From: Streptomyces filipinensis
Lineage (GTDB): Bacteria > Actinomycetota > Actinomycetes > Streptomycetales > Streptomycetaceae
DNA length: 64,000 bases
Assembly (NCBI RefSeq): GCF_014649495.1
Contig: NZ_BMTD01000009.1
Coordinates: 1-64,000 of the forward strand
Reading direction: 5' to 3'
This document shows, piece after piece, positions 24,299-31,993 of this stretch. Below the pieces are notes generated by a model. It searched no databases. It saw only the letters and a program-made list of their open reading frames with translations, and was not told where the DNA came from. The position numbers and the translations under genes were made by a program. How positions within the stretch are numbered: position 1 is the stretch's first letter; each line of letters begins with the position of its first letter.

Positions 24299-24310
24299 TT
24301 CAAGTTTGAA
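24299..24310. promoter_or_regulatory. operator-like palindrome TTCAAGTTTGAA
   Basis: A 12-base near-perfect palindrome in the short gap between the divergent RibD-like and MarR genes. A matching palindrome, TTCAAATCTGAA, lies upstream of ribA. The shared form TTCAAnnnTGAA suggests a common binding site, most likely for the MarR protein encoded between them. Confidence 0.65.
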
Positions 24311-24329
24311 ACAAACCTACACTGGCAGC

Positions 24330-24881
24330 ATGACGACCCGCTGGCTCACTCCCCAGGAGCAGCGCGCCTGGCGCGCGTACCTCGCCGCGACGCACCTCCT
24401 GGAGGACGCGATCGACCGACAGCTCCAGCAGGACGCCGGCATGCCACACCTGTTCTACTCCGTGCTGGCCAACCTCTCCGACGCGCCCGACCGGCGGCTG
24501 CGCATGACCGATCTCGCCGAGACGCTGAAGATCACGCGCAGCCGGCTGACGTACGCGGTGACCCGCCTGGAGCGGGACGGGCTGGTGCGCCGGGAGGACT
24601 GCCGCTGGGACAAGCGCAGCAGCATCGCCGTACTGACGGACGAGGGGACGGCCGTGCTGGAGCGTGCGGCGCCCGGGCACGTGGAGACCGTGCGGGCCAC
24701 CCTGTTCGACCGGCTCTCTCCGGAGCAGGTGGGGCAGCTGGAGGAGATCTGCACCGGGATCGCGCGCGGGCTGCAGGGCGGTGGCACCGAGCCCGGGGCG
24801 GAGGACGTGCCCTGGCGGCGCCGGGCGTCCTGTTCGTCGACCGAGTCGTCCCCGCCGGTCCAGCCACGCCGGTCGCCGTAG
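24330..24881 (+). CDS. MarR-family regulator of the riboflavin-type module
   Basis: A 183-residue MarR protein. The winged helix is visible as LRMTDLAETLKITRSRLTYAVTRLERDGLVRREDCRWDKRSS (about residues 60-100). The N-terminal dimerisation helix is LTPQEQRAWRAYLAATHLLEDAI. The last 25 residues (PWRRRASCSSTESSPPVQP) are low-complexity. It is flanked by the divergent RibD fusion and by downstream ribA, both preceded by TTCAA-type palindromes, so it is probably the local repressor. ATG 24330 starts a sequence of normal MarR length. Confidence 0.85.
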   Translation: MTTRWLTPQEQRAWRAYLAATHLLEDAIDRQLQQDAGMPHLFYSVLANLSDAPDRRLRMTDLAETLKITRSRLTYAVTRLERDGLVRREDCRWDKRSSIAVLTDEGTAVLERAAPGHVETVRATLFDRLSPEQVGQLEEICTGIARGLQGGGTEPGAEDVPWRRRASCSSTESSPPVQPRRSP

Positions 24882-24949
24882 CCACTCCAGGCACGCCCAG
24901 ACCCCACGCATCCCAGCCACCCCGGGCACCCCAGGCGCGAAAAGCGATT

Positions 24950-25006
24950 GCTTTAACTTTTAAGCATGGGGTAGGGTCCTGCGCATCGCTGCTTCAAATC
25001 TGAAGC
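24950..25006. promoter_or_regulatory. two palindromes upstream of ribA, candidate MarR sites
   Basis: GCTTCAAATCTGAAGC (24991-25006) is an inverted repeat of GCTTCA/TGAAGC. GCTTTAACTTTTAAGC (24950-24965) has a similar form. The first shares TTCAA-N2/3-TGAA with the palindrome at 24299-24310. They lie 20-75 bases before the ribA start, where a repressor would block the promoter. Confidence 0.6.
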
Positions 25007-25026
25007 AATCGCTCGGAGGGATCCGC

Positions 25027-25662
25027 ATGCCCGACACCCCTGCCGCCACGCCGCGCGCCCGCGTCCGGGTACCGCTGCGCTTCCACGACGGCTACAGCGT
25101 GGACTCCGAACTCGTCACCTTCCACGGCCTGGCCGACGGCGAGGAGCATGTCGCCGTCGTCCTCGGCGACCCGGGCCCCGTCCCGCTGGTGCGCCTGCAC
25201 TCCGAGTGCCTGACCGGCGATGTCTTCGGCTCGGCCCGCTGCGACTGCGGAGCCCAGCTGCGGGAGGCGGTCGAGCGCATCGCCGGCACCGGAGGCGTCC
25301 TGCTCTACCTCCGCCAGGAGGGCCGCGGCATCGGCCTCTACAACAAGCTCGACGCCTACGCCCTCCAGGACCAGGGCCTCGACACCTACGAGGCGAACGC
25401 CGCGCTCGGCCTGCCGGAGGACGCCCGCGACTACACCGCCGCCGCGCAGATGCTCAGCGCCCTCGGCATCACCGAGCTGGACCTGCTGTCCAACAACCCC
25501 GACAAGGCCGAGCAGTTGCGCGCACGGGGCGTCGCCGTACGGGACCGGGTGCCGACCGGCGTCTTCACCACGGCCCACAACGTCCGCTACCTGCGCGCGA
25601 AGGTCCTCCAGACCAGCCACACCCTGCCCCTGACGGAACTGACGGAACTGACCGCGGGCTGA
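25027..25662 (+). CDS. ribA: GTP cyclohydrolase II
   Basis: A 211-residue stand-alone GTP cyclohydrolase II, which opens the imidazole ring of GTP in the first step of riboflavin synthesis. Zinc ligands Cys61, Cys72 and Cys74 are in the ECLTGDVFGSARCDC stretch, the active-site RQEGRGIGL is at 96-104, and the catalytic-region Tyr111 lies in AYALQDQG. Streptomyces often has several copies, some in antibiotic pathways. Retention of this Tyr favours the ordinary formate-releasing reaction; a Met there has been reported in variants with a different product. The ribosome binding site CGGAGGG precedes ATG 25027. Beside a RibD fusion and a MarR gene it forms a small regulated module. Confidence 0.9.
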   Translation: MPDTPAATPRARVRVPLRFHDGYSVDSELVTFHGLADGEEHVAVVLGDPGPVPLVRLHSECLTGDVFGSARCDCGAQLREAVERIAGTGGVLLYLRQEGRGIGLYNKLDAYALQDQGLDTYEANAALGLPEDARDYTAAAQMLSALGITELDLLSNNPDKAEQLRARGVAVRDRVPTGVFTTAHNVRYLRAKVLQTSHTLPLTELTELTAG

Positions 25663-25681
25663 CCCCGGCGCAGCCTGCCGG

Positions 25682-25726
25682 CCCGGGCCCTGGCCCGGGT
25701 CAGGGGCAGGGGCAGGGGCAGGGGGT
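25682..25726. terminator. hairpin plus short tandem repeat between ribA and the convergent MFS gene
   Basis: CCCGGGCC-CT-GGCCCGGG (25682-25699) can form a compact hairpin and is followed by about four copies of AGGGGC (25702-25726). It lies between two convergent genes, so a bidirectional stop is likely. There is no U-run. Confidence 0.45.
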
Positions 25727-25742
25727 TTGGAGGTTCCGCCCC

Positions 25743-27164
25743 TCACCGCGCATGACCACGGCCCGGGAGGCGCAGGGCGGGCAGGGCCGCAAGGGCCAGG
25801 AGCGCCGCCGCGACCGCGTACGCGGTGCGGAACCCGGACGGGTGCATGCCCGCCGAGCCCAGCACCACCGACAGGACGGCCGTGCCGACGGAGGCGCCCA
25901 GCTGGGAGTCGATGCTCAGCGCGGTGCTCGCCGCGGGCAGCCGCTCCCCGGGCAGCTCCCGGCTCGCGGTGGTCATCGTCGGCATCAGCACCATGCCGGT
26001 GCCGACGCCCATCACCATGGCCGACGCGACCATCCGCCAGGCCGCGACCCCGGGCACCCCGGACTGCCAGGCCAGCAGGGCCATCCCGAGGGCGGCGACC
26101 GCGATGCCGGCCGGGATCAGCCGGCGCGGGGCCACCCGGTCGATCCGGCGGGCCGCGATCTGCATCGTCACACCAACGACGAGGCCGACCGGAGTGCCCA
26201 GCAGCCCGGTCGCGGTGGCGCTCAGGCCCCGCACCTGCTGCCAGTACAGCGGGCCGAGCAGCATCGAGCCGAAGTAGCCGCACGTGAACAGCGCGAGGGT
26301 GCCGGCGCCGGCGGCGAAGGTGCGGTCGCGCAGCAGCCGCAGGTCCAGCAGCGGTGCGGAGGCGGTGAGCGCCCGCCGCACGAAGGCCACCGCGAGGGCG
26401 GCGCCGGCGAGCGTCGGCACGAGGGCACCGGGCGCACCGAAGTCGCCGCGCTCACCGCCGCGGGACAGGCCGTACAGCAGCAGGGCCAGCCCGGGCGAAA
26501 GCATCAGCAGGCCGGGGAGATCGAGGCGGGCGGTGGTCTTCCCGGGTCCGTTCGCCGGCGTGTCCGGCGGCAGCAGCCGTAGGGCGAGGGCCAGGGCCAG
26601 GGCGCCCACGGGCAGGTTGACCAGGAAGATCCAGTGCCAGGAGGCGGCGTCGACCAGCCAGCCGCCGAGTACCGGCCCGGCGACCGGCCCGACCAGGACG
26701 GGCAGCCCGCCCACGGCCATCGCGCGGCCGAGCCGGCTGCGGTCGGCGGCGCCCATCACCATCGCCATGCCGACCGGCTGCAGCAGCCCGCCGCCGAGTC
26801 CCTGCACCGCCCGGAAGGCGATGAGGCTGCCCGCGTCCCAGGCGCACGCGGCGAGCAGCGAACCCAGCGTGAACAGGGTGAGGGCGGTCATGTAGGTGCG
26901 CTTGGCGCCGATCCGGGCCATGGCCCAGGCGGCGGTCGGGACGACGGCCGCCAGTGCGAGCGTGTACGCGGTGGCGGTCCACTGGATCGTCTGCAGCGAG
27001 GCACCGAAGGACTGCGAGAGCCGGCGCAGCGCGACGTTGACGATCGTCATGTCGAGCACCGCCATCACGGTGCCGACGACGGTCACGGCCAGGGTGCGGT
27101 TCAGGGCCGTGGACGGGGCCGGGGCCGGGCGGGCCGGGGTCACGGCGGGCGCGGGCGCAGGCAT
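25743..27164 (-). CDS. MFS drug exporter, 14-TM EmrB/QacA type
   Basis: A 473-residue membrane protein with about 14 hydrophobic segments. The DHA2 family motif GTVMAVLDMTIVNVALRRL is in the first segment, AWAMARIGAKR follows in the loop after segment 2, and the motif C-like GPVAGPVLGGWLVDAASWHWIFLVNLP comes after segment 5. It would export toxic compounds by proton antiport. The start is ATG 27164, directly preceded by AGGTGGGGGAG. A flavin reductase gene lies 29 bases upstream in the same direction, so both probably share the promoter controlled by the TetR operator at 27890-27926. Confidence 0.88.
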   Translation of the reverse strand: MPAPAPAVTPARPAPAPSTALNRTLAVTVVGTVMAVLDMTIVNVALRRLSQSFGASLQTIQWTATAYTLALAAVVPTAAWAMARIGAKRTYMTALTLFTLGSLLAACAWDAGSLIAFRAVQGLGGGLLQPVGMAMVMGAADRSRLGRAMAVGGLPVLVGPVAGPVLGGWLVDAASWHWIFLVNLPVGALALALALRLLPPDTPANGPGKTTARLDLPGLLMLSPGLALLLYGLSRGGERGDFGAPGALVPTLAGAALAVAFVRRALTASAPLLDLRLLRDRTFAAGAGTLALFTCGYFGSMLLGPLYWQQVRGLSATATGLLGTPVGLVVGVTMQIAARRIDRVAPRRLIPAGIAVAALGMALLAWQSGVPGVAAWRMVASAMVMGVGTGMVLMPTMTTASRELPGERLPAASTALSIDSQLGASVGTAVLSVVLGSAGMHPSGFRTAYAVAAALLALAALPALRLPGRGHAR

Positions 27165-27193
27165 CTCCCCCACCTCTGCTGCCTTCCCCGCCC

Positions 27194-27832
27194 TCAGCCC
27201 GCGTACGGGCGCTCGGCCCGCGCGGTCCGCAACGCCCGGGCCCACCAGGTGAGTTGACCGAGCATGCCCTTCGCGGCACCGGCGCACACGGCCGCGTCCC
27301 GCGGTGTGCCGTCCTCACCGAGACCGGACCAGGGCCCGTGCAGGCTGACCGAGTCGCGCACGGTCGTCGCGTGCAGTTCGGCGAAGACCAGCCGGAGTTG
27401 CTCGACCGCGCGCAGCCCGCCACCGAGGCCGCCGTACGAGACGAAACCCACCGGCTTGGCGTGCCACTGGGTGTGGTGCCAGTCGATGAAGTTCTTCAGG
27501 GACGCCGGGAAGCTGTGGTTGTACTCGGGCGTGACGACGACGAACGCGTCGGCGGCGGCCAGCCGTGGCGAGACATCCCGCAGCACGGCGGCGGCCTCGG
27601 GGCCCGGCGCGCCGCCCCAGCCGGGCAGCACCAGCGGCAGGGGGGTCTCGGCGAGGTCGATGACGTCGAAGTGCAGGCCCTCGTCCCCGGCGGCGGTGCC
27701 GAGGAACCAGTCGGCGACGGCCCGGCCCTGCCGGCCCTCCCGGACGCTGCCGACGAGGACGGCGACGCGCAGCGGCGCCTCGTCGCCGACGGGCACGGCG
27801 GCGGTGACGGCTTCCTTGCTGGTGACAGACAC
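27194..27832 (-). CDS. NADPH-dependent FMN reductase / NAD(P)H quinone reductase family
   Basis: A 212-residue flavodoxin-like protein. The FMN phosphate loop VLVGSVREGRQG is near residue 25, the signature VVTPEYNHSFPASLKNFIDW at about 100-118, and SYGGLGGGLRAVEQLR follows. These enzymes reduce FMN, quinones or azo compounds with NADPH and help with electrophile or quinone stress. The GTG start at 27832 has GGGGGA 6-7 bases upstream. It is the first gene of an apparent two-gene operon with the exporter, divergent from the TetR gene; the pairing suggests a response to a redox-active or quinone-like toxin. Confidence 0.88.
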   Translation of the reverse strand: MSVTSKEAVTAAVPVGDEAPLRVAVLVGSVREGRQGRAVADWFLGTAAGDEGLHFDVIDLAETPLPLVLPGWGGAPGPEAAAVLRDVSPRLAAADAFVVVTPEYNHSFPASLKNFIDWHHTQWHAKPVGFVSYGGLGGGLRAVEQLRLVFAELHATTVRDSVSLHGPWSGLGEDGTPRDAAVCAGAAKGMLGQLTWWARALRTARAERPYAG

Positions 27833-27889
27833 AGATGTCCCCCTTGTGCGGTGGCAGGGCCGCCCGGTGCGGCCCCCCGGACCACAAAG

Positions 27890-27926
27890 TACAACGCCCG
27901 TTGTAAAAATTACAACGGGCGTTGTA
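27890..27926. promoter_or_regulatory. double palindromic TetR operator
   Basis: TACAACGCCCGTTGTA (27890-27905) and TACAACGGGCGTTGTA (27911-27926) are each a palindrome (TACAACG-N2-CGTTGTA). They are also exact inverse complements of each other across a 5-base AT spacer. They lie between the divergent flavin reductase and TetR genes and surely form the regulator's binding site for two dimers. Confidence 0.85.
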
Positions 27927-28000
27927 ACTCCGGTAGAGTGGCGGGTCAGGGCGGGTCAGGTGACGGGTCAGGTGGCGAGTCGGGTCACGAGGAGGCAGGC

Positions 28001-28714
28001 GTGAGCGAGGCGGGTGCGGGCGAGACGAACGAGTCCCGGCTGGCTAAGGCGCGACGCGAGGTCTCACCACGCAGACTGGAGAAGCAGATGGCGATCGCGA
28101 GCGCGTCGTGCACGCTCTTCGGCCGCGAGGGCTACACGCGCGCCTCCGTCGACGCACTGGCCGCCGAGGCGGGCATCTCCACGCGCACGCTCTACAACCA
28201 CTTCCCCGGCGGCAAGGCGCAGCTCTTCGAGACCGTGGTGACCTGGACGTCCAACGAGGTCCGCGACGCCCAACTGACCCTCCTGCGCGCGGTGCTGGAC
28301 CCCGAGAGGCCGCCGCGCGCCGGGGACCTGGAACGCGTCCTGGTCGCGCTGGCCCGCGCCTTCGTCGGCCTCATGGCCGACTACCCGAACCACTTCGCCC
28401 TCGTCCGCCACATCCACGCCGAGGCCGACCATGTGCCACCGGAGGTCCTCAAGGCCTGGTACGAGGCGGGCCCGGGACCGGTCGGCCGCGCCCTCGCCGA
28501 GGCGATGCGCCGACTCGCCGACACCGGCCTGCTCGACCTGCACGGCGACGCGGCGATGACCGCCGCCCACTTCGTGGCCCTGACCACCCACACGATCGTC
28601 CAGTCCACCAACTACGGCGTCCGCCCGCTGCCTCAGGCGGAGACGGAACGCCTGATCGGCGGTGGGGTGGCGGCGTTCCTTCGGGCCTACGGGCGCACCG
28701 GCCCCACCCGTTGA
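28001..28714 (+). CDS. TetR-family regulator of the reductase/exporter pair
   Basis: A 237-residue TetR regulator. The helix-turn-helix occupies about residues 28-72 (CTLFGREGYTRASVDALAAEAGISTRTLYNHFPGG in outline). The rest is a ligand-binding helical domain of the AcrR C-terminal sort (ALARAFVGLMADYPNHFALVRHIHAEAD). GTG 28001 has GGAGG 5 bases upstream. It is divergent from the flavin reductase and MFS genes with a double palindrome in the gap, so autorepression together with repression of the efflux pair is the natural reading. The inducing ligand is unknown. Confidence 0.9.
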   Translation: MSEAGAGETNESRLAKARREVSPRRLEKQMAIASASCTLFGREGYTRASVDALAAEAGISTRTLYNHFPGGKAQLFETVVTWTSNEVRDAQLTLLRAVLDPERPPRAGDLERVLVALARAFVGLMADYPNHFALVRHIHAEADHVPPEVLKAWYEAGPGPVGRALAEAMRRLADTGLLDLHGDAAMTAAHFVALTTHTIVQSTNYGVRPLPQAETERLIGGGVAAFLRAYGRTGPTR

Positions 28715-28883
28715 GCACCGGGCCTCGGCCGATTCCACCTCCACTATATTCACGGGATGAAATTTCCCGGCTACTCGCATTTTCCCTATGTGCTGTCATA
28801 GGACCCGCCGAATACTGCTTTCGGGCCACGGAAACACCCGAATGCCGGACACCCTCGCCGCCCGAGGGGCTCGTTAGGCGGTC

Positions 28884-29057
28884 GTGACACGGACTGAGAG
28901 GCTCGCGGCCGGGTATCTTCGCTCGGCGCTCACATTTCAGATGGACCCCGACGACAGCGACGCACGCTTTGACGGGTGCTCAGATCTCCTCGACGAGTTC
29001 CTGAGGAGAATCACCCAGCTGGAAACTGAGTACCTGCAGGCGATGGTGGGGCTATAG
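28884..29057 (+). CDS. small unknown protein, 57 residues
   Basis: A short gene starting at GTG 28884 with AGGCGG just upstream and ending in TAG at 29057. The product is acidic and helical-looking (MTRTERLAAGYLRSALTFQM, then DLLDEFLRRITQLETEYLQAMVGL), possibly forming a coiled coil. It lies 10 bases before the membrane protein at 29068 and probably shares its transcript. I do not recognise the family. Confidence 0.55.
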   Translation: MTRTERLAAGYLRSALTFQMDPDDSDARFDGCSDLLDEFLRRITQLETEYLQAMVGL

Positions 29058-29067
29058 GACTTACGTG

Positions 29068-29721
29068 ATGGACAGGATTCAGGACGAAGACGTCTTCAGC
29101 GACTCCGAGTTCAGCACGATCGAGATAGAGTGGGACCCGGTCGAAGAGCTGGCCCAGATGCTGTCCGCCGCATCCGGCGCGAACCCCGAACCGAACCAGG
29201 CGCACGAACGGTCCAGCCACAGGCGGGCCCGCCGGCGGATCCGCACGGAGCCCCGCTCGCCCGAGAACAACCGAAGCGCTCATGTGACGATCCTGATCGC
29301 GACGATCTCGGTGTGCGCGATCTGCATGTTGGGCTGGTCGTTCTCGTATTCGTACACCCAGCTCCGCGCCACCGCCTCCTCGGTACTCCCGATGAGACTC
29401 GCCCAGTGGTGGCCGCTGACGGTGTACGGGCCGTGGCTCGTGGCGGCTCTTTCCATTCTGCGGGCCACCGTGCAGTGTCGGAGTGCGCGGAGATCCTGGG
29501 GTGTGGTACTGGGCGCCTCCGCCATGGCGGTCGCCCTGTGCGTCAGCCATTCATCACATTCACCGCTTTCACTGATCATCTTCGGAATTCCACCGATCAC
29601 CGCTCTGGTGTGTTTCTGGGAGATCGTCGGCCAGGTCTCGTCCAAGGTGTCCAAGCCCCGGCATGCCGCGCACAGCCGGCGGAACTCCAAGCCGCAGACC
29701 CCGCCGTACGAAACCCCGTGA
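29068..29721 (+). CDS. four-TM membrane protein, DUF2637-like (Spd-type)
   Basis: A 217-residue protein with an acidic then basic N-terminal cytoplasmic region (1-70) and four membrane segments (about 74-98, 110-130, 142-160 and 165-187), ending in a basic tail. The order of segments and the phrase QWWPLTVYGPWLVAALSILRA recall the DUF2637 membrane proteins of Streptomyces, some encoded near plasmid-transfer genes (Spd). No function is established. AGGAC lies about 7 bases before ATG 29068; an in-frame GTG at 29065 would add one residue. Its codon use is less GC-biased than neighbours, suggesting a recently acquired or fast-evolving locus. Confidence 0.65.
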   Translation: MDRIQDEDVFSDSEFSTIEIEWDPVEELAQMLSAASGANPEPNQAHERSSHRRARRRIRTEPRSPENNRSAHVTILIATISVCAICMLGWSFSYSYTQLRATASSVLPMRLAQWWPLTVYGPWLVAALSILRATVQCRSARRSWGVVLGASAMAVALCVSHSSHSPLSLIIFGIPPITALVCFWEIVGQVSSKVSKPRHAAHSRRNSKPQTPPYETP

Positions 29722-29900
29722 GGCCCGCACGAGGCCGCTGAAGCGTCGTCCGGGCCGGCCGGAACCGGCCCGGGCAGCGGCGGCCGCGGTCACCGACCGT
29801 ATGCGTTCGACATGCGGAGTGTGCGGGTCTACGCAAGCCTGGGTCTCACATTCCCCCACGACGCACGTCTGGCGGGAGGACCCAGAAAGGACCGCTCACC

Positions 29901-30026
29901 ATGCGACACATCAGTGCACTCTTCATCGCCGCGCTCCTTGCAGCCTTTGCGATCCCGGCGGGTGCCGCTTCGGCCGCCCCCTCCCACGTGTGCGACACCC
30001 ACACGATTAGCTCGCTCTGCTGGTGA
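29901..30026 (+). CDS. 41-residue secreted peptide precursor
   Basis: A tiny gene with AAAGGAC upstream of ATG 29901. The first 25 or so residues form a textbook signal peptide (MRH, then SALFIAALLAAFAIPAGA, then an ASA-type cleavage site). The predicted mature part is only about 16 residues, APSHVCDTHTISSLCW, with two Cys that could form a loop and a C-terminal Trp. A strong hairpin terminator starts 14 bases after the stop. I know no family for it. A signalling, antimicrobial or morphogenetic peptide is possible, but this is conjecture. Confidence 0.6.
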   Translation: MRHISALFIAALLAAFAIPAGAASAAPSHVCDTHTISSLCW

Positions 30027-30040
30027 CCTCTTCTTGAACG

Positions 30041-30077
30041 GGACAGGCCACGACCGTGTGGAGGTCGCGGCCTGTCC
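30041..30077 (+). terminator. terminator hairpin after the small secreted peptide gene
   Basis: GGACAGGCCACGACC pairs with GGTCGCGGCCTGTCC (one A-C mismatch, 7-base loop). It starts 14 bases after the stop codon of the 41-residue peptide gene. Confidence 0.7.
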
Positions 30078-30125
30078 CCGTCCCCGGATCCGGTCCCCGG
30101 GCCGCGTCCGGCAGCCTGAAACAAA

Positions 30126-30163
30126 GCAGCGTCCGGGTCAGCCGAAGCCGACCCGGACGCTGC
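30126..30163. terminator. 14-bp perfect hairpin, probable terminator of tRNA-Lys
   Basis: GCAGCGTCCGGGTC (30126-30139) pairs perfectly with GACCCGGACGCTGC (30150-30163). It lies 38 bases downstream of tRNA-Lys on the minus strand and is followed there by TTTG. With the hairpin at 30041 it separates convergent transcription units. Confidence 0.7.
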
Positions 30164-30201
30164 GTAGCAGGTCAGAGGGGGTGAACCCTCCCCCGCAGCC
30201 G

Positions 30202-30274
30202 TAGGCCCTGTGGGACTCGAACCCACAACCAATGGATTAAAAGTCCACTGCTCTGCCAATTGAGCTAAGGGCCC
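30202..30274 (-). tRNA. tRNA-Lys (UUU)
   Basis: A 73-base cloverleaf on the minus strand with anticodon TTT in the loop CTTTTAA. The acceptor GGGCCCT pairs with AGGGCCT, ending in a G1-U72 wobble, with discriminator A. The D and T arms are normal (AGCTCAATTGGCAGAGC; GTGGGTTCGAGTCCCAC). No encoded CCA. Confidence 0.93.
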
Positions 30275-30384
30275 AGGCGATGTTGCCTGTCCGAGCATAG
30301 CCGGACGAGGCCGTGTCTCCGATCGGGTATCGGTGACCCGGCCGCGTCGGGTGGGGTTCGGAACGGGAAGAGCGGGCCGGATGG

Positions 30385-31890
30385 TTACTTTTCGACCAGA
30401 CTCGGCGCGGCGCTCCGCTCCCCGGCAAGGAACCAGTGGCGGGCCGAGGCCAGCCACCAGGCCGCCGCGAAGCCGAGGACGACGAGGACGGCGAAGGGCG
30501 CGTAGTTGAAGGTCTTCCAGGTGACCGGGGAGACCTGCGGCAGCATGAAGAGAACCGTGATCACCACGACCCAGGCCACCGAGACCACGCCGACCGCCCC
30601 CGACCAACGGCCCAGGTGCCAGGGGCCGCGCTCGAAGGCGGCGCCCCTGCGGACCCGCAGGAAGGTCGGGATGACGTACGCGATGTAGAGGCCGATGACC
30701 GCGATCGACGTCACCGCCGCGTAGGCCGTCGAGTTGATCAGATACGGCAGGCCCAGGGCCAGGGCGCCCAGCGCGGCCAGCCAGACCGCCGCCACGGGGG
30801 TGCGGGTGCGCGGGCTGACCGTGTGCCACAGGCGGGAGAACGGCAGCGCCCCGTCGCGCGAAAAGGCGTAGATCATGCGGCTGTTGGCGGTGACGGACGC
30901 CATGCCGCAGAACAACTGGGCGCCGATGACGACCAGGAGGAGGAGCTTGCCGGTGGTGGCGCCGAGTGCGTCCAGGAGGATCTGGGCCGGGGGCGCACCC
31001 GTCGGGGAGGCGAGTTCCCCGTCGTAGGACTGGATGGCGAAGGTGAAGCCCAGCAGGAGCACGAAGCCGGCGATCCACGACGTCCAGATGGAGCGGACGA
31101 TGCCCTTCGGGCCGGCCGTGGACGCGTCGTGGGTCTCCTCGGTCATGTGGGCGGAGGCGTCGTAGCCGGTGAAGGTGTACTGGGCCATGAGGAGGCCCAG
31201 GAGGACGACGTACGGGCCGCTGCCCCAGCCCGTCTCGTTGACGAAGTGCGTGAACACGAAGGACGCCGACCGGTGGTGGTCGGGGACGAACGCCAGCGCG
31301 CCGACGATCACCGCCACGCCCAGGACGTGCCACCAGACGCTCACGCTGTTCAGGAACGCGACGATGCGCACCCCGAAGGTGTTCAGCAGCCCGTGCAGCA
31401 CGAGGATCGCCGCGAACAGGAGGACCGTGCGGCCGGGGGTCACCTCGAAGCCGAACTGCAGGTTCAGCCAGGCGCCGAGGAAGGAGGCCGCACCGAAGTC
31501 GATGCCGGCGGTCACCGCGACCTGGCCCAGCACGTTGAACCAGCCGGTGAACCAGGCCCAGGCCGCCGCCGAGCGCGGTGGTGCGAGGCGGTGGGCCCAG
31601 AAGTACAGGCCGGCCGAGGTCGGGTACGCCGAACAGATCTCGGCCATCGAGAGGCCGACGAACAGCGTCATCAGACCCACCGCCACCCAGCCCCAGGTGA
31701 TCACCGCGGGCCCGCCGGTGGTCATGCCGAAGAGATAGAGGGTCAGGCAGCCGGACAGCACCGAGATGATCGTGAAGGAGACGGCGTAGTTCGAGAACGC
31801 CGACATCCGCCGGGCGAGGACCTGTGTGTAGCCGAGCTGGGCCAGCCGCTCCTCGTCCGACAGCCCACCCACTCTCGCGTCTTCTGTCAT
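30385..31890 (-). CDS. APC-family amino acid permease (GABA/choline type)
   Basis: A 501-residue transporter with about 12 hydrophobic segments. It has the APC superfamily features: FSNYAVSFTIISVLSGCLTLY at the first segment, MAEICSAYPTSAGLYFWAHRL in segments 2-3, YTFTGYDASAHMTEETHDAS in the middle, and VTANSRMIYAFSRDGALPFS after segment 8. The last two motifs point to the yeast UGA4/BAT-like subfamily that carries GABA or other amino acids. ATG 31890 is a natural start. The gene stands alone between tRNA-Lys and the terminator of the DEAD-box helicase. Confidence 0.88.
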   Translation of the reverse strand: MTEDARVGGLSDEERLAQLGYTQVLARRMSAFSNYAVSFTIISVLSGCLTLYLFGMTTGGPAVITWGWVAVGLMTLFVGLSMAEICSAYPTSAGLYFWAHRLAPPRSAAAWAWFTGWFNVLGQVAVTAGIDFGAASFLGAWLNLQFGFEVTPGRTVLLFAAILVLHGLLNTFGVRIVAFLNSVSVWWHVLGVAVIVGALAFVPDHHRSASFVFTHFVNETGWGSGPYVVLLGLLMAQYTFTGYDASAHMTEETHDASTAGPKGIVRSIWTSWIAGFVLLLGFTFAIQSYDGELASPTGAPPAQILLDALGATTGKLLLLVVIGAQLFCGMASVTANSRMIYAFSRDGALPFSRLWHTVSPRTRTPVAAVWLAALGALALGLPYLINSTAYAAVTSIAVIGLYIAYVIPTFLRVRRGAAFERGPWHLGRWSGAVGVVSVAWVVVITVLFMLPQVSPVTWKTFNYAPFAVLVVLGFAAAWWLASARHWFLAGERSAAPSLVEK

Positions 31891-31945
31891 GCCCCCAGCA
31901 ATTCCCTCGACGGGGGCGTGACATGCGTCACGCGGTGACGGAAAA

Positions 31946-31975
31946 GGGCCCGCACGACCGGAGTCGTACGGGCCC
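31946..31975 (-). terminator. terminator of the DEAD-box helicase gene
   Basis: GGGCCCGCACGAC pairs with GTCGTACGGGCCC (one mismatch, 4-base loop), and the minus-strand transcript continues with TTTTCC. It begins 18 bases after the helicase stop. Confidence 0.8.
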
Positions 31976-31993
31976 TCGTCAGGTCACTCGGCG

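Noticed and set aside
23020..24303. Longer versions of the RibD-like region on the minus strand in another frame
   Set aside because: They lack the HAEE and reductase motifs, which lie in the frame 24275 to 23142.
29812..30204. A 130-codon plus-strand frame over the small secreted peptide gene
   Set aside because: It lacks a ribosome binding site and runs through two terminator hairpins. The 41-codon gene at 29901 in another frame has a good ribosome binding site and a clear signal peptide.
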